The notes under the pieces were generated by a model that worked only from the letters and a program-made list of their open reading frames with translations, was not told the DNA's origin and did no database searches. A program made the translations under genes and the position numbers. From a virus, in the IMG/VR virus record IMGVR_UViG_3300046413_000387, positions 1 through 41,135 of that record: a stretch of DNA of 41,135 bases. The stretch is one strand, 5' to 3'. Position 1 is the stretch's first letter; the number at the start of each line of letters is the position of its first letter. Shown piece by piece: positions 23,525-31,303 of the stretch.

Positions 23525-24824
23525 AGACTTAGAATACCTAGAACTTATTAAAACAACACAGGATGCAGTTGGTCCTGGGTTTTGTGTCCTCAAATGGTAT
23601 CATCAAGAAATGCACTTAGCAGAGGGCATGAACCATTCATGTTATCATTGTCCTCAGCATAAAATACCTTTAGGATCTGATTTACATAACACACCTTTCA
23701 AAGTAGAACAACGAGCGAGAATGTTAAATGGTGAAAGGCCAGAAGAATGTTCGTATTGTTGGAGTGCAGAGGATTTAGGTTTAATAAGTGATAGGCAAAC
23801 ATTAGCAGCACAATTTTTCCAAGATGCCAAAAATGTGGTAGAAACTGCTGTACGGGCAGGACTAGAATACGTTTATCCGAGATACTTAGAAATATCTTTT
23901 ACAAATAAATGTCAAATGTCTTGCAGTTATTGTACTCCTGCTAAGTCTAGTATGTGGCAAAAGGAAATAGATAAGTTTGGAGAATATGATTTAGAACATG
24001 GACCTTCTAAAGCACAATACAATAGCAGAGATGATATTATTCCTACAGAAAGTAATCCTTATATTACAAAGTTTTGGAAATGGTTCCCACAAGCATACAA
24101 TCATTTGTTCGTATTAAGAGTTACAGGTGGCGAACCGTTATTAGATAAGAACACATATAAACTGCTGGAGTACGTCAAAGAACACCCGAGAGAAAGGTTA
24201 GGATTCCACGTTAATTCAAACTTAATGGTTACAGAAAAACGTGTGCAGAGGTACATAGATCTAGTCAAAGATAAAAGTAATAATAAGACTTATGTAAGTA
24301 TAGATAATTGGGGTAAACGTGCAGAGTGGATTAGAAATGGTTTGGAAATGAGACACTTCGAGAACAATTTACATAAGATATTAGATGCAGGAATGAATGT
24401 GGGGCTAATGATTACATACTGCTTATTATCTATACCACACTTCGAGGACTTTATAACTAGAATAGCATACTTAAAAAGAAGATATCCAGGACAAGTAACT
24501 ATTGATACACCACATATGGTACAACCAGAACACCTAACGGCGATGATTGCTGATGATTATACAATAAATAGTATGTTAGGCCAATTAGACTATATGAAGA
24601 ATTTTATTGGTGGCGATATGTTTAGTATAGGAGAATATAAAAAGTTTGAACGAACAGTAAATTGGATTGCCAATAATAGATTCACCGGCGAGGAACTTAA
24701 ACTACACAGAAAAGACTTTGCTAAATTTGTAACTGAACATGATAAAAGGAGAGGCACTAATTTTTTAGAAGCTTTTCCTGAATTGAGAGATTTTTATGAG
24801 AGCGCACGTTCACAGGATATTTAA
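23505..24824 (+). CDS. Radical SAM protein with extra cysteine pairs
   Basis: A radical SAM enzyme of up to 439 residues. The [4Fe-4S] motif is C136-x3-C140-x2-C143 in TNKCQMSCSYCTP; VTGGEPLL is the SAM-binding motif. Upstream lie two more cysteine pairs, CYHC (46-49) and CSYC (82-85), which could hold an auxiliary cluster; this N-terminal region (HSCYHCPQHKIPLG, MLNGERPEECSYCW) recurs in radical SAM proteins of marine T4-like phages, sometimes called twitch-domain proteins. The start is uncertain: TTG 23505 lies inside regA without a clear ribosome site, but the conserved-looking FCVLKWYHQEMHL upstream of the first ATG argues for it. It overlaps the 2OG oxygenase by 29 bases. The substrate is unknown, possibly a peptide. 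Confidence 0.85.
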   Translation: MERRQNKDLEYLELIKTTQDAVGPGFCVLKWYHQEMHLAEGMNHSCYHCPQHKIPLGSDLHNTPFKVEQRARMLNGERPEECSYCWSAEDLGLISDRQTLAAQFFQDAKNVVETAVRAGLEYVYPRYLEISFTNKCQMSCSYCTPAKSSMWQKEIDKFGEYDLEHGPSKAQYNSRDDIIPTESNPYITKFWKWFPQAYNHLFVLRVTGGEPLLDKNTYKLLEYVKEHPRERLGFHVNSNLMVTEKRVQRYIDLVKDKSNNKTYVSIDNWGKRAEWIRNGLEMRHFENNLHKILDAGMNVGLMITYCLLSIPHFEDFITRIAYLKRRYPGQVTIDTPHMVQPEHLTAMIADDYTINSMLGQLDYMKNFIGGDMFSIGEYKKFERTVNWIANNRFTGEELKLHRKDFAKFVTEHDKRRGTNFLEAFPELRDFYESARSQDI

Positions 24825-25476
24825 TCCAACCTTAGTAGAAATATATGACTTTATGAGTCGAGAAGAATGTGAGGAAATTGTTAGAGATATAAAACAATTT
24901 GGTACATTAAAAGACGCTGAGGTAGTAGCAAAAAATCCTGAAACAGGATTAGATGATTATTCAACATTATCAGACCACAGAACTAATAGTAATTGTTTTC
25001 TTCCATATAAAGATAGTCACATGGCTAGAGAGTTTTTAAAGAGAGCAAGTTTGGTTTGTCAACTACATTGGAGTCAGGCAGAAAATATACAAGCAGTTCA
25101 CTACAATGTCGGAGAGGAATATAAAGCACATCACGATGCGTTCCCACCTGAAAGTACAAGACTAGAAGGGCCAAGTAAAAACGCATCTGGCAATCGGGTA
25201 GCAACTGTTCTATTATATCTAAACGATGTAGAAGAAGGTGGCAGCACATCATTTCCAGAATGTAGAAAAACAATTATGCCAGAAATAGGTAAAGCAGTCG
25301 TGTTTAGTAATACATATATAGGAACACAGGTTAGAGACCCACAATCATTACATTCAGCAGACCCCGTTATAAAGGGAGAAAAGTGGGCAGTTAATTTATG
25401 GTTTAGGAATAGAGAGGAAACTAACCTAAACTATCAGGAATGGTTAAAAGAAAGACATAAAGAACTTGAAAATTAA
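24796..25476 (+). CDS. 2OG-Fe(II) oxygenase (prolyl 4-hydroxylase-like)
   Basis: A 226-residue dioxygenase that would hydroxylate a protein or small molecule using 2-oxoglutarate and O2. The iron triad is complete: H112-x-D114 in YKAHHDAF and H186 in SLHSADP, with K193 in GEKWAVNLWFR as the 2OG-binding residue. LLYLNDVEEGGSTSFP is the typical core strand pair. The start ATG 24796 lies inside the radical SAM gene, so the two enzymes are probably made together and may act on the same target (inference). Prolyl 4-hydroxylase-like genes are common in marine T4-like phages, with unknown substrate. Confidence 0.92.
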   Translation: MRAHVHRIFNPTLVEIYDFMSREECEEIVRDIKQFGTLKDAEVVAKNPETGLDDYSTLSDHRTNSNCFLPYKDSHMAREFLKRASLVCQLHWSQAENIQAVHYNVGEEYKAHHDAFPPESTRLEGPSKNASGNRVATVLLYLNDVEEGGSTSFPECRKTIMPEIGKAVVFSNTYIGTQVRDPQSLHSADPVIKGEKWAVNLWFRNREETNLNYQEWLKERHKELEN

Positions 25477-25496
25477 GGAAAAAGTATTATATATAG

Positions 25497-25525
25497 TATA
25501 TAGGTGCCGAGAATGGGCCTATAAT
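25497..25525 (+). promoter_or_regulatory. Weak promoter candidate before hsp20
   Basis: TATAAT at 25520-25525 preceded by GGGCC, resembling the GATCC/GGTCC context of other TATAAT-subclass sites here. No TTGAC-like -35 is present at 17 bases (the hexamer is ATATAG), so if it is active it may need an activator. Confidence 0.4.
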
Positions 25526-25554
25526 AAATCTTTGCTAAATTATAGGAGGAATAT

Positions 25555-25968
25555 ATGACAATTTACGAAGAAACTTTTGGACGTTTTAGTCCGTTCACAG
25601 TTGGATTTGATAGACTATTTCAACAACTACAAGCACAGTCTGTTACTAACCAACAAAACTATCCACCCTACAACATTGTAAAATTAGATGACGAACATTT
25701 CGTTATTGAACTTGCTGTTGCTGGGTTTGATAAAAAAGATGTTACCATTCAAATAGAAAAGAATGTTTTATCTATTGAAGGTAGCAATGAAGATTCTGAG
25801 AAGGAGTTCGTACATAAAGGACTTGCTTCTAGATCTTTTCAAAGACATTTTACATTAGCAGAAGATGTAGAAGTCAAAAGTGGCAAACTGGAAAATGGTA
25901 TTTTAAAGGTAGAGCTTGAAAGAGTTATTCCTGAGGAAGACAAACCAGTTAAAATTAAAATTACATAA
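25555..25968 (+). CDS. hsp20: Hsp20-type small heat-shock protein
   Basis: A holdase chaperone of 137 residues. The alpha-crystallin domain runs from about residue 40 (YNIVKLDDEHFVIELAVAGFDKKDV) to 130, with ASRSFQRHFTLAEDV and the family signature GKLENGILKVELER. The N-terminus FGRFSPFTVGFDRLFQQL resembles IbpA. Small heat-shock genes are a common feature of marine T4-like phages and may stabilise capsid or replication proteins. It has a strong ribosome site (AGGAGGAATAT before ATG). Confidence 0.95.
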   Translation: MTIYEETFGRFSPFTVGFDRLFQQLQAQSVTNQQNYPPYNIVKLDDEHFVIELAVAGFDKKDVTIQIEKNVLSIEGSNEDSEKEFVHKGLASRSFQRHFTLAEDVEVKSGKLENGILKVELERVIPEEDKPVKIKIT

Positions 25969-25992
25969 TTAATAAAAGCGAGAGGAGCAACA

Positions 25993-26352
25993 ATGTCAAA
26001 CATTAGAATTATAAAACTTACTTCTGGAGAGGACATCATTGGTGATGTTAAAGAACAGGAAATTGATGGTAATAATATGATTGTAATTGAAAAGCCAGCA
26101 GTTATATTAATGATGCCTAAAACAGATGGTCAAGGTGAAGAAGAATTCGGTGTTGGACTAGCTCCTTACGCCCCTTTTGCAAAAGGATATGCAGTTCCTA
26201 TTTTTGCCAATCATGTGGTATCATTATATGAACCTGAAATTCAATTACTAAATGCTTACAATCAACGATTTGGATCTGGATTAGTTCAACCTGACTTTAT
26301 AAATAAAAAGGTATTAAAAGAAGTAAAAGAAGGAAAATTAATTAAAACATAA
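25993..26352 (+). CDS. LSm-like small phage protein (copy 2)
   Basis: A 119-residue protein whose first 25 residues (MSNIRIIKLTSGEDIIGDV) match the pattern of the gene at 1675. The next part has an Sm2-like strand (MIVIEKPAVILMMP), then GLAPYAPFAKGYAVPIFANHVV. The second half (PEIQLLNAYNQRFGSGLV) is a helix ending in a tail. It lacks the acidic C-terminal tail of copy 1. The stop overlaps the ATG of the nuclease gene by one base. The Sm fold and any RNA-binding role are inferred. Confidence 0.75.
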   Translation: MSNIRIIKLTSGEDIIGDVKEQEIDGNNMIVIEKPAVILMMPKTDGQGEEEFGVGLAPYAPFAKGYAVPIFANHVVSLYEPEIQLLNAYNQRFGSGLVQPDFINKKVLKEVKEGKLIKT

Positions 26353-26780
26353 TGTACGAATATAGATGTAAAATTGTAAAGGTAGTAGATGGAGACACAG
26401 TAGATGTGGATATCGACTTGGGTTTCGGTGTATGGCTCAAAAAGCAGAGAGTTAGATTATACGGGATCGACACACCGGAAAGTAGAACCCGTGATCTCGT
26501 CGAGAAAAAGTTCGGACTCATGGCGAAGGAATACCTCAAAGAATTGCTTGGAGATGGAGCTATACTCAAAACGAGGCTCGATGGAAAAGGAAAATATGGT
26601 AGGATCCTCGGTGAGTTTTTAGTGAATCCTTGGGACGAGACCAAACAGGTGACGCCCGCGCTCACTTATAGCGTTAATGATTTATTGGTAGAAAATCATC
26701 ATGCTGTTCCCTATTTTGGGAAATCCAAAGAAGAAATCGCAGACTTACATATAAGAAATCGAACCTTTTTCGACAAATAA
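26352..26780 (+). CDS. Staphylococcal nuclease-like (SNase) enzyme
   Basis: A 142-residue SNase-fold nuclease that cleaves DNA or RNA with Ca2+. The active-site residues fall at nearly the same numbers as in the staphylococcal enzyme: D20 and D22 in DTVDVDIDL, R35, D40 and E43 in RVRLYGIDTPES, and R84 in GKGKYGRILGE. No signal peptide is seen, so it would act in the cytoplasm, perhaps on host nucleic acid. Starts at ATG 26352, overlapping the previous stop, and ends 61 bases before the DNA polymerase. Confidence 0.93.
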   Translation: MYEYRCKIVKVVDGDTVDVDIDLGFGVWLKKQRVRLYGIDTPESRTRDLVEKKFGLMAKEYLKELLGDGAILKTRLDGKGKYGRILGEFLVNPWDETKQVTPALTYSVNDLLVENHHAVPYFGKSKEEIADLHIRNRTFFDK

Positions 26781-26783
26781 TAC

Positions 26784-26812
26784 TTGACTTTAGGTTCGTA
26801 AGATCCTATAAT
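26784..26812 (+). promoter_or_regulatory. Early-type promoter, TATAAT subclass, before gp43
   Basis: TTGACT (26784-26789), 17-base spacer starting TTAGGTTC and ending GATCC, TATAAT (26807-26812). It lies 28 bases before the gp43 start, just after the SNase stop codon. Confidence 0.87.
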
Positions 26813-26840
26813 GTATAATAATTAGAATGGTGTTTATATT

Positions 26841-29336
26841 ATGAACTTTTATACTTACGCACGTCATTACGGTGACAAAGTCCTCGTTCGAGGCATTAAA
26901 GATGGTAAGCGTTTTGTTTCAAGACAAGACTTCAGGCCAACCCTATTTGTTAAATCTAACAAACCTTCAGAATACAAATCCATTTATGGTGAGAACTTAG
27001 CACCTATACAATTCGACGGCAACAAAGCCGCTAATGAATTCTTTGATAACTACAAAGACGTATCTAATTATCCTATATACGGACAAAACTATTATGCGTA
27101 TCAATACATAACAGAAAAATATCCTGGTGTTGTTGATTGGGACAAAAAACATATTTCAATATGGTCTATGGATATAGAAACAACAGCAGACGGAGGGTTT
27201 CCTAATGTAGATAATCCTACTGAACAGCTCTTAGTTATTACAATGCAGGATAATCTCAGTAAAAAGATAAAAACATTTGGTTTACATAGTTGGACACCAG
27301 GTGAAGAAACAAAAGACTTAGATGTTGATTACGTTCATTGTAAAGATGAATATACTCTATTGAAAACATTCTTAGAGTGGTGGCAGGATAATTGTCCCGA
27401 TGTTATTACAGGTTGGAACTCAGCATTGTTTGATATTCCTTACTTGTTGGCTAGAACAGAACGTATATTAGGAGAAGGCGAACATAAAAAGTTTTCTCCC
27501 TTTGGACTTGTAAACAAGCGTCCTATTAGATTCCAAACTAGGGAGATGACAGCATTTGAAATTACAGGTGTTGCACAATTAGATTACCTAGACTTATATA
27601 AGAAGTTTACTTATGTTACTCGTGAATCCTACAAACTAGATTTTATTGCTGAAACAGAACTTGGTGAGAAAAAACTTGAATCGGGTTACGAAACATTCAA
27701 GGAGTTTTATGATAATGACTGGAATAGATTTGTAGATTATAATATCATTGATACAGTTCTTATTGATAAACTTGAGGATAAAATGAAACTTATTGAACTT
27801 GCACTTACAATGGCATATGACGCCAAGTGTAATTACAATGATGTTTATTCAGCAGTTAGAACTTGGGATAGTATCCTTTATAATCACCTGTGGGAGAAAA
27901 ACATTGTTCTTCATCAAGGTGGTGGACGTAAGGAACGACAAATAGAAGGTGCCTTTGTACAAGAGCCCGTGCCAGGTGGTTATGATTGGGTATCATCATT
28001 CGATGCTACAAGTCTATATCCTAGTATTATTATGCAATACAATATGAGTCCTGAGACTATTGTTCCTGGATTTAAATATGATGTAAGTGTAGATGACTTA
28101 TTAGATAGATATAAACTAGATAAACTTAAAGAGAAAAACTATGCCATGGCAGCTAATGGTGTATGTTTCTCCCGTGAGAAAAAAGGTTTATTTCCTGAGA
28201 TAGTACAAAAGTTCTTTGATGACAGATTAAGATACAAAAAACTTATGCAGGATGCACAGCGTAAATATCAAGAAACAGGTGCCAAGGCATATCAGAATGA
28301 GGTTAGTAAGTATAATAATTTCCAGATGGCTCGTAAGATTCAATTAAACAGTTTATATGGTGCGTTGGCTAATCAATACTTTAGGTTTTATGATGATAGA
28401 ATTGCTGAAGGTATTACTATGTCAGGACAATTAATTATCCGTGATACTGCTAAAGCTCTTGATGTGTTTATGAATAAAGTATGTGGCACAGAGGATAAAG
28501 TTTATTCGTTCTATTCTGATACAGATTCTTGTTATGTAACATTACAAGATATGGTTACAAACTTCTTTGCAGACAAACCTAAAGACAAGGTACTTGACTT
28601 GTTAGATAGAATTGGTACAGATAAAATAGAACCTGCTATCGATAATGCGATGGTTAAGTTGGCAAACTATACAAATGCCTTTGAGAAAAAGATAGATTTC
28701 AAGCGTGAGGTAATTGCAGATAAAGGTATATGGGTTGCTAAAAAACGTTATGCACTTAATGTATTAGATGACGAAGGATTACGTCTTACAAAACCTAAAC
28801 TAAAAATTATGGGACTAGAAATTGTTAGAAGTTCTACTCCAATGGTTGTCAGAGACGCTTTGAGAGAGGCAGTTCGTTTAGTTCTTACAAGTGATGAGAA
28901 AACATTACAAGAATATATTGAAAATGTTAAAGACAATTTCAACAAACAATCTCCTGAGGAAGTAGCATTCCCTCGAGGTTGTAACAATCTTAAAAAATAT
29001 GAGACAAGTAATGGGATATATGCGAAGGGTACTCCTATTCATGTCCGTGGTGCTTTACTTTACAATTCACAGTTGGCTAAAAATAAACTTGGTTACAAAT
29101 ATGAAAAGGTACAAGATGGTGATAAAATTAAATTCTTGTATCTCAAAGAGCCTAATTCAATAGGAGAAAATACAATTGCTTTCGTAACAAAATTGCCTGA
29201 TGAGTTTGCTCTAAAACAATATGTGGATTATGAAACAATATTTACTAAGGCATTTTTAGATCCTTTATCTAACATTGTACAACCTTTAGGTTGGAATACA
29301 GAAGAACAGGCAAGTTTAGAGGACTTATTTTCATAA
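26841..29336 (+). CDS. gp43: gp43 DNA polymerase (family B)
   Basis: Replicative polymerase with proofreading exonuclease, 831 residues (T4 has 898). Exo I is D111 and E113 in SMDIETTADGG. Polymerase motif A is DATSLYPS with D388, motif B is KIQLNSLYGALAN, and motif C is YSDTDS with D560 and D562. The C-terminus ends EEQASLEDLFS, consistent with a clamp-binding tail. The start is ATG 26841 in the context TTTATATTATG, similar to other likely RegA-controlled starts. The stop overlaps the next ATG (TAATG). Confidence 0.97.
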   Translation: MNFYTYARHYGDKVLVRGIKDGKRFVSRQDFRPTLFVKSNKPSEYKSIYGENLAPIQFDGNKAANEFFDNYKDVSNYPIYGQNYYAYQYITEKYPGVVDWDKKHISIWSMDIETTADGGFPNVDNPTEQLLVITMQDNLSKKIKTFGLHSWTPGEETKDLDVDYVHCKDEYTLLKTFLEWWQDNCPDVITGWNSALFDIPYLLARTERILGEGEHKKFSPFGLVNKRPIRFQTREMTAFEITGVAQLDYLDLYKKFTYVTRESYKLDFIAETELGEKKLESGYETFKEFYDNDWNRFVDYNIIDTVLIDKLEDKMKLIELALTMAYDAKCNYNDVYSAVRTWDSILYNHLWEKNIVLHQGGGRKERQIEGAFVQEPVPGGYDWVSSFDATSLYPSIIMQYNMSPETIVPGFKYDVSVDDLLDRYKLDKLKEKNYAMAANGVCFSREKKGLFPEIVQKFFDDRLRYKKLMQDAQRKYQETGAKAYQNEVSKYNNFQMARKIQLNSLYGALANQYFRFYDDRIAEGITMSGQLIIRDTAKALDVFMNKVCGTEDKVYSFYSDTDSCYVTLQDMVTNFFADKPKDKVLDLLDRIGTDKIEPAIDNAMVKLANYTNAFEKKIDFKREVIADKGIWVAKKRYALNVLDDEGLRLTKPKLKIMGLEIVRSSTPMVVRDALREAVRLVLTSDEKTLQEYIENVKDNFNKQSPEEVAFPRGCNNLKKYETSNGIYAKGTPIHVRGALLYNSQLAKNKLGYKYEKVQDGDKIKFLYLKEPNSIGENTIAFVTKLPDEFALKQYVDYETIFTKAFLDPLSNIVQPLGWNTEEQASLEDLFS

Positions 29337-30205
29337 TGGCTAATGTTATTACTCCAGGTTTTACAACATTAATTACAGGAGGTTGCTCCTTTACTGAAGA
29401 CGCAGTGCAAGGTAACTCTTGGCCAAGTCATGTTGCAAATAACTTTGCTTTAAACTTAAAAAACACAGCAGTATCAGGAATAGGAAATAGAAATATAGCA
29501 AGACGTGTAATACATATGGTAGAAAAAGAACTACAGGAACCTGGCATAAAGAATAGGAATATCCTTGTAGGAATATGTTGGTCAACATCTGCTAGAACTG
29601 AATATTTTAAAAGAGATATTCCTAGCGAACAATTAGGATTCAGGCATTGGACAAAATTTGTTTATGAAGCAGTAGGTGATTGGGTATCAATAAATCATAA
29701 TTGGTTACAGAAAGGTGCTAAGGATTCTGAAATATATTATAAATGGTTTCACGACGCACTTGGAGGAGTAATCAACACATTAGAATCAATAATGTGGGTA
29801 CAAAATTATTTGAATACAAAAGGCATTGATTATTTTATGACTTCAATGAGCCCATCAACTTTTGGAAATGCAGGACAAAATTGGCTAGGAACTGATGGTT
29901 TCTTTGATATTGACTTTACTAAAGGTGATGGAAATATTAGTTGGTTGTTCAATGCTATTAAATCACAAGAACATAGATGGCTACCAGTAGACAGTTATTG
30001 GGATTGGATGTTTGAACAAAATAATCAGGACCTATTTAAAGAGGATGAATACAATCCTGCTATATGGAATAAGTTAATTGAGTATATAGACCATACAGGT
30101 AAAACAAAACAGAATTATCCTGGTTGGCATCCTAGTCCAAAAGGACATAGAATATTTACACAAGATATTATTATACCGTACTTAGAGGAGAAATATAAAT
30201 GGTAG
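29336..30205 (+). CDS. SGNH hydrolase-like protein
   Basis: A 289-residue protein starting at ATG 29336, which overlaps the polymerase stop. The N-terminus (TTLITGGCSFTEDAVQGNSWPSHV) has the GCSFT form of the SGNH nucleophile block often seen in phage and marine bacterial proteins, S18 being the candidate. GIGNRNIARR contributes the Gly/Asn blocks. The C-terminal WHPSPKGHRIF carries the catalytic His position, although the Asp that normally precedes it reads Gly. Expected activity would be an esterase or acetyl-transfer reaction on a glycan; the substrate is unknown and loss of the Asp leaves activity in doubt. Confidence 0.72.
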   Translation: MANVITPGFTTLITGGCSFTEDAVQGNSWPSHVANNFALNLKNTAVSGIGNRNIARRVIHMVEKELQEPGIKNRNILVGICWSTSARTEYFKRDIPSEQLGFRHWTKFVYEAVGDWVSINHNWLQKGAKDSEIYYKWFHDALGGVINTLESIMWVQNYLNTKGIDYFMTSMSPSTFGNAGQNWLGTDGFFDIDFTKGDGNISWLFNAIKSQEHRWLPVDSYWDWMFEQNNQDLFKEDEYNPAIWNKLIEYIDHTGKTKQNYPGWHPSPKGHRIFTQDIIIPYLEEKYKW

Positions 30206-30354
30206 GCAAAGACGAAAGAGATAGTCATTTTAAAATTAGTATGATTAAGAGTGGCGTAAGAATTGGCGCTTGTATCTGGGGACTATGGATGATAGAAGTT
30301 ATGTTAGTAGGATTTTTATTAGCAGAAATATTAGGAATTTACGAGGAGTTATAA
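30199..30354 (+). CDS. 51-aa membrane protein
   Basis: A short frame from ATG 30199 (overlapping the previous stop, AGGAGAAATATAA upstream) to TAA 30352-30354, directly before the next ATG. The N-terminus is charged (MVGKDERDSHFKISMIKSG) and a single hydrophobic helix follows (ACIWGLWMIEVMLVGFLLA). No family recognised. The gapless fit between neighbours supports it. Confidence 0.65.
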   Translation: MVGKDERDSHFKISMIKSGVRIGACIWGLWMIEVMLVGFLLAEILGIYEEL

Positions 30355-30537
30355 ATGGGAACGAATGCTTGGAGAAAGAAAGGCATAAATGCTAGAAGGG
30401 AGGGTGCTTTAGAAAGACTTAGGGCATCTAAATTTACACCTAAAATTGTTAAGGGAAAAGAACGCAATGAAGAGAACTGGACAAAGAAGAAGGAAGAACA
30501 AATCGCGACACTTGAATCCAGAATTAGAGGCGCATAA
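30355..30537 (+). CDS. 60-aa basic phage protein
   Basis: A very basic, helical protein (GINARREGALERLRAS, then NEENWTKKKEEQIATLESRI). Short proteins with the RREGALERL motif are frequent in marine T4-like phages. Ribosome site ACGAGGAGTTATAA before ATG. Function unknown; its charge suggests nucleic-acid binding. Confidence 0.75.
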   Translation: MGTNAWRKKGINARREGALERLRASKFTPKIVKGKERNEENWTKKKEEQIATLESRIRGA

Positions 30538-30637
30538 GGTTAAGTTTCAAGAGAAACGAATCAAGGATCAAGAAAAAGAGATTGAAGAACAATGGAAACG
30601 AATACATGAAACTATTGATATGTGGACTTCCGGGTAG
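30467..30637 (+). CDS. Possible overlapping 56-aa basic coiled-coil protein
   Basis: An ATG at 30467 opens a 56-residue frame that overlaps the end of the preceding gene by 71 bases and the start of the kinase gene by 32. The product is basic then helical (MKRTGQRRRKNKSRHL, KEIEEQWKRIHETIDMW). It covers the 68 bases between the two neighbours that are otherwise non-coding, which is the main argument for it. There is no strong ribosome site. It could instead be a chance frame. Confidence 0.42.
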   Translation: MKRTGQRRRKNKSRHLNPELEAHKVKFQEKRIKDQEKEIEEQWKRIHETIDMWTSG

Positions 30638-31046
30638 TGGTAAAACTACACTAGCTAGAGAACTGGCATATTACTTTTGCGTACCACATTTTAACGCAGA
30701 TACTATTCGAGAACATTTTAATGATTGGGACTTTACAGAAGAAGGAAGAGAAAGACAAGCATGGCGCTTTGCAAATGATTATCCATTTGGAATCTTCGAC
30801 TTTGTTTGTCCTTTAAAAAAGTACCGCAGTATTGTACACCCAGATTACGTCATATGGATGGATACAATAAAAGAAGGAAGGTTTGAAGACACAAATAAAA
30901 TCTTTGAGCCGTTAGAGGAATATGACATACGAGTAGATAAATGGATAAACATAAACCAACTACGCAAATGCTTGGAAGATTCCAACCCTGGCATGCAGGC
31001 CATACAGAACTTTTTAAGCGAGCAATTTCCAAGACTGGTCAAGTAA
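30606..31046 (+). CDS. Adenylylsulfate kinase-like P-loop protein
   Basis: A 146-residue kinase. Walker A is GLPGSGKT near residue 6, immediately at the N-terminus. FNADTIREHFNDWDFT resembles the substrate-binding segment of APS kinases (YNADKVRE in phage relatives), and CPLKKYRSIVHPDYVIWMDTI with GRFEDTNKIFEP recalls the C-terminal part of that family. The region between is shorter than in bacterial CysC, so part of the lid appears to be missing. ATG 30606 is preferred over TTG 30582, because the P-loop lies where it should. The last 106 bases overlap the next gene in another frame. The substrate may not be adenylylsulfate. Confidence 0.75.
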   Translation: MKLLICGLPGSGKTTLARELAYYFCVPHFNADTIREHFNDWDFTEEGRERQAWRFANDYPFGIFDFVCPLKKYRSIVHPDYVIWMDTIKEGRFEDTNKIFEPLEEYDIRVDKWININQLRKCLEDSNPGMQAIQNFLSEQFPRLVK

Positions 31047-31303
31047 TAATACTTCTAAGGGACATGGAAATAAATGAAGATAATCCTTACAGTGCTGTTC
31101 AAAGGACAGAACTAATTAAGGTTGAACTAGAAAATGAAGGGTATGAATATGGAGAACAATACGAAATCATGGTAGTACCTAACATTACGCATATAACTTA
31201 TGGAAGAGACGTAGGTTATAAAATTGAACAAGAACATTTAGATGCTGATATAGAAAATATCTCAGCAACTAAAATTAGAAAACAGGGGTGGCTTAACAGG
31301 TGA
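30941..31303 (+). CDS. NMNAT-like nucleotidyltransferase
   Basis: A 120-residue protein of the nucleotidyltransferase alpha/beta phosphodiesterase class. The N-terminus GRFQPWHAGHTELFKRAI has the HxGH motif (H18 to H21), and ISATKIR at 107-113 is the second ATP-binding motif. The GRFQP form is typical of nicotinamide-mononucleotide adenylyltransferases (NadM-like), suggesting a role in NAD synthesis in infected cells. The start ATG lies 106 bases inside the preceding kinase gene. Its stop overlaps the GTG of the next gene. Confidence 0.85.
   Translation: MDKHKPTTQMLGRFQPWHAGHTELFKRAISKTGQVIILLRDMEINEDNPYSAVQRTELIKVELENEGYEYGEQYEIMVVPNITHITYGRDVGYKIEQEHLDADIENISATKIRKQGWLNR

Noticed and set aside
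26298-26305. TATAAATA inside the second LSm-like gene
   Set aside because: It lies within coding sequence with no gene start at a fitting distance; probably chance in AT-rich DNA.
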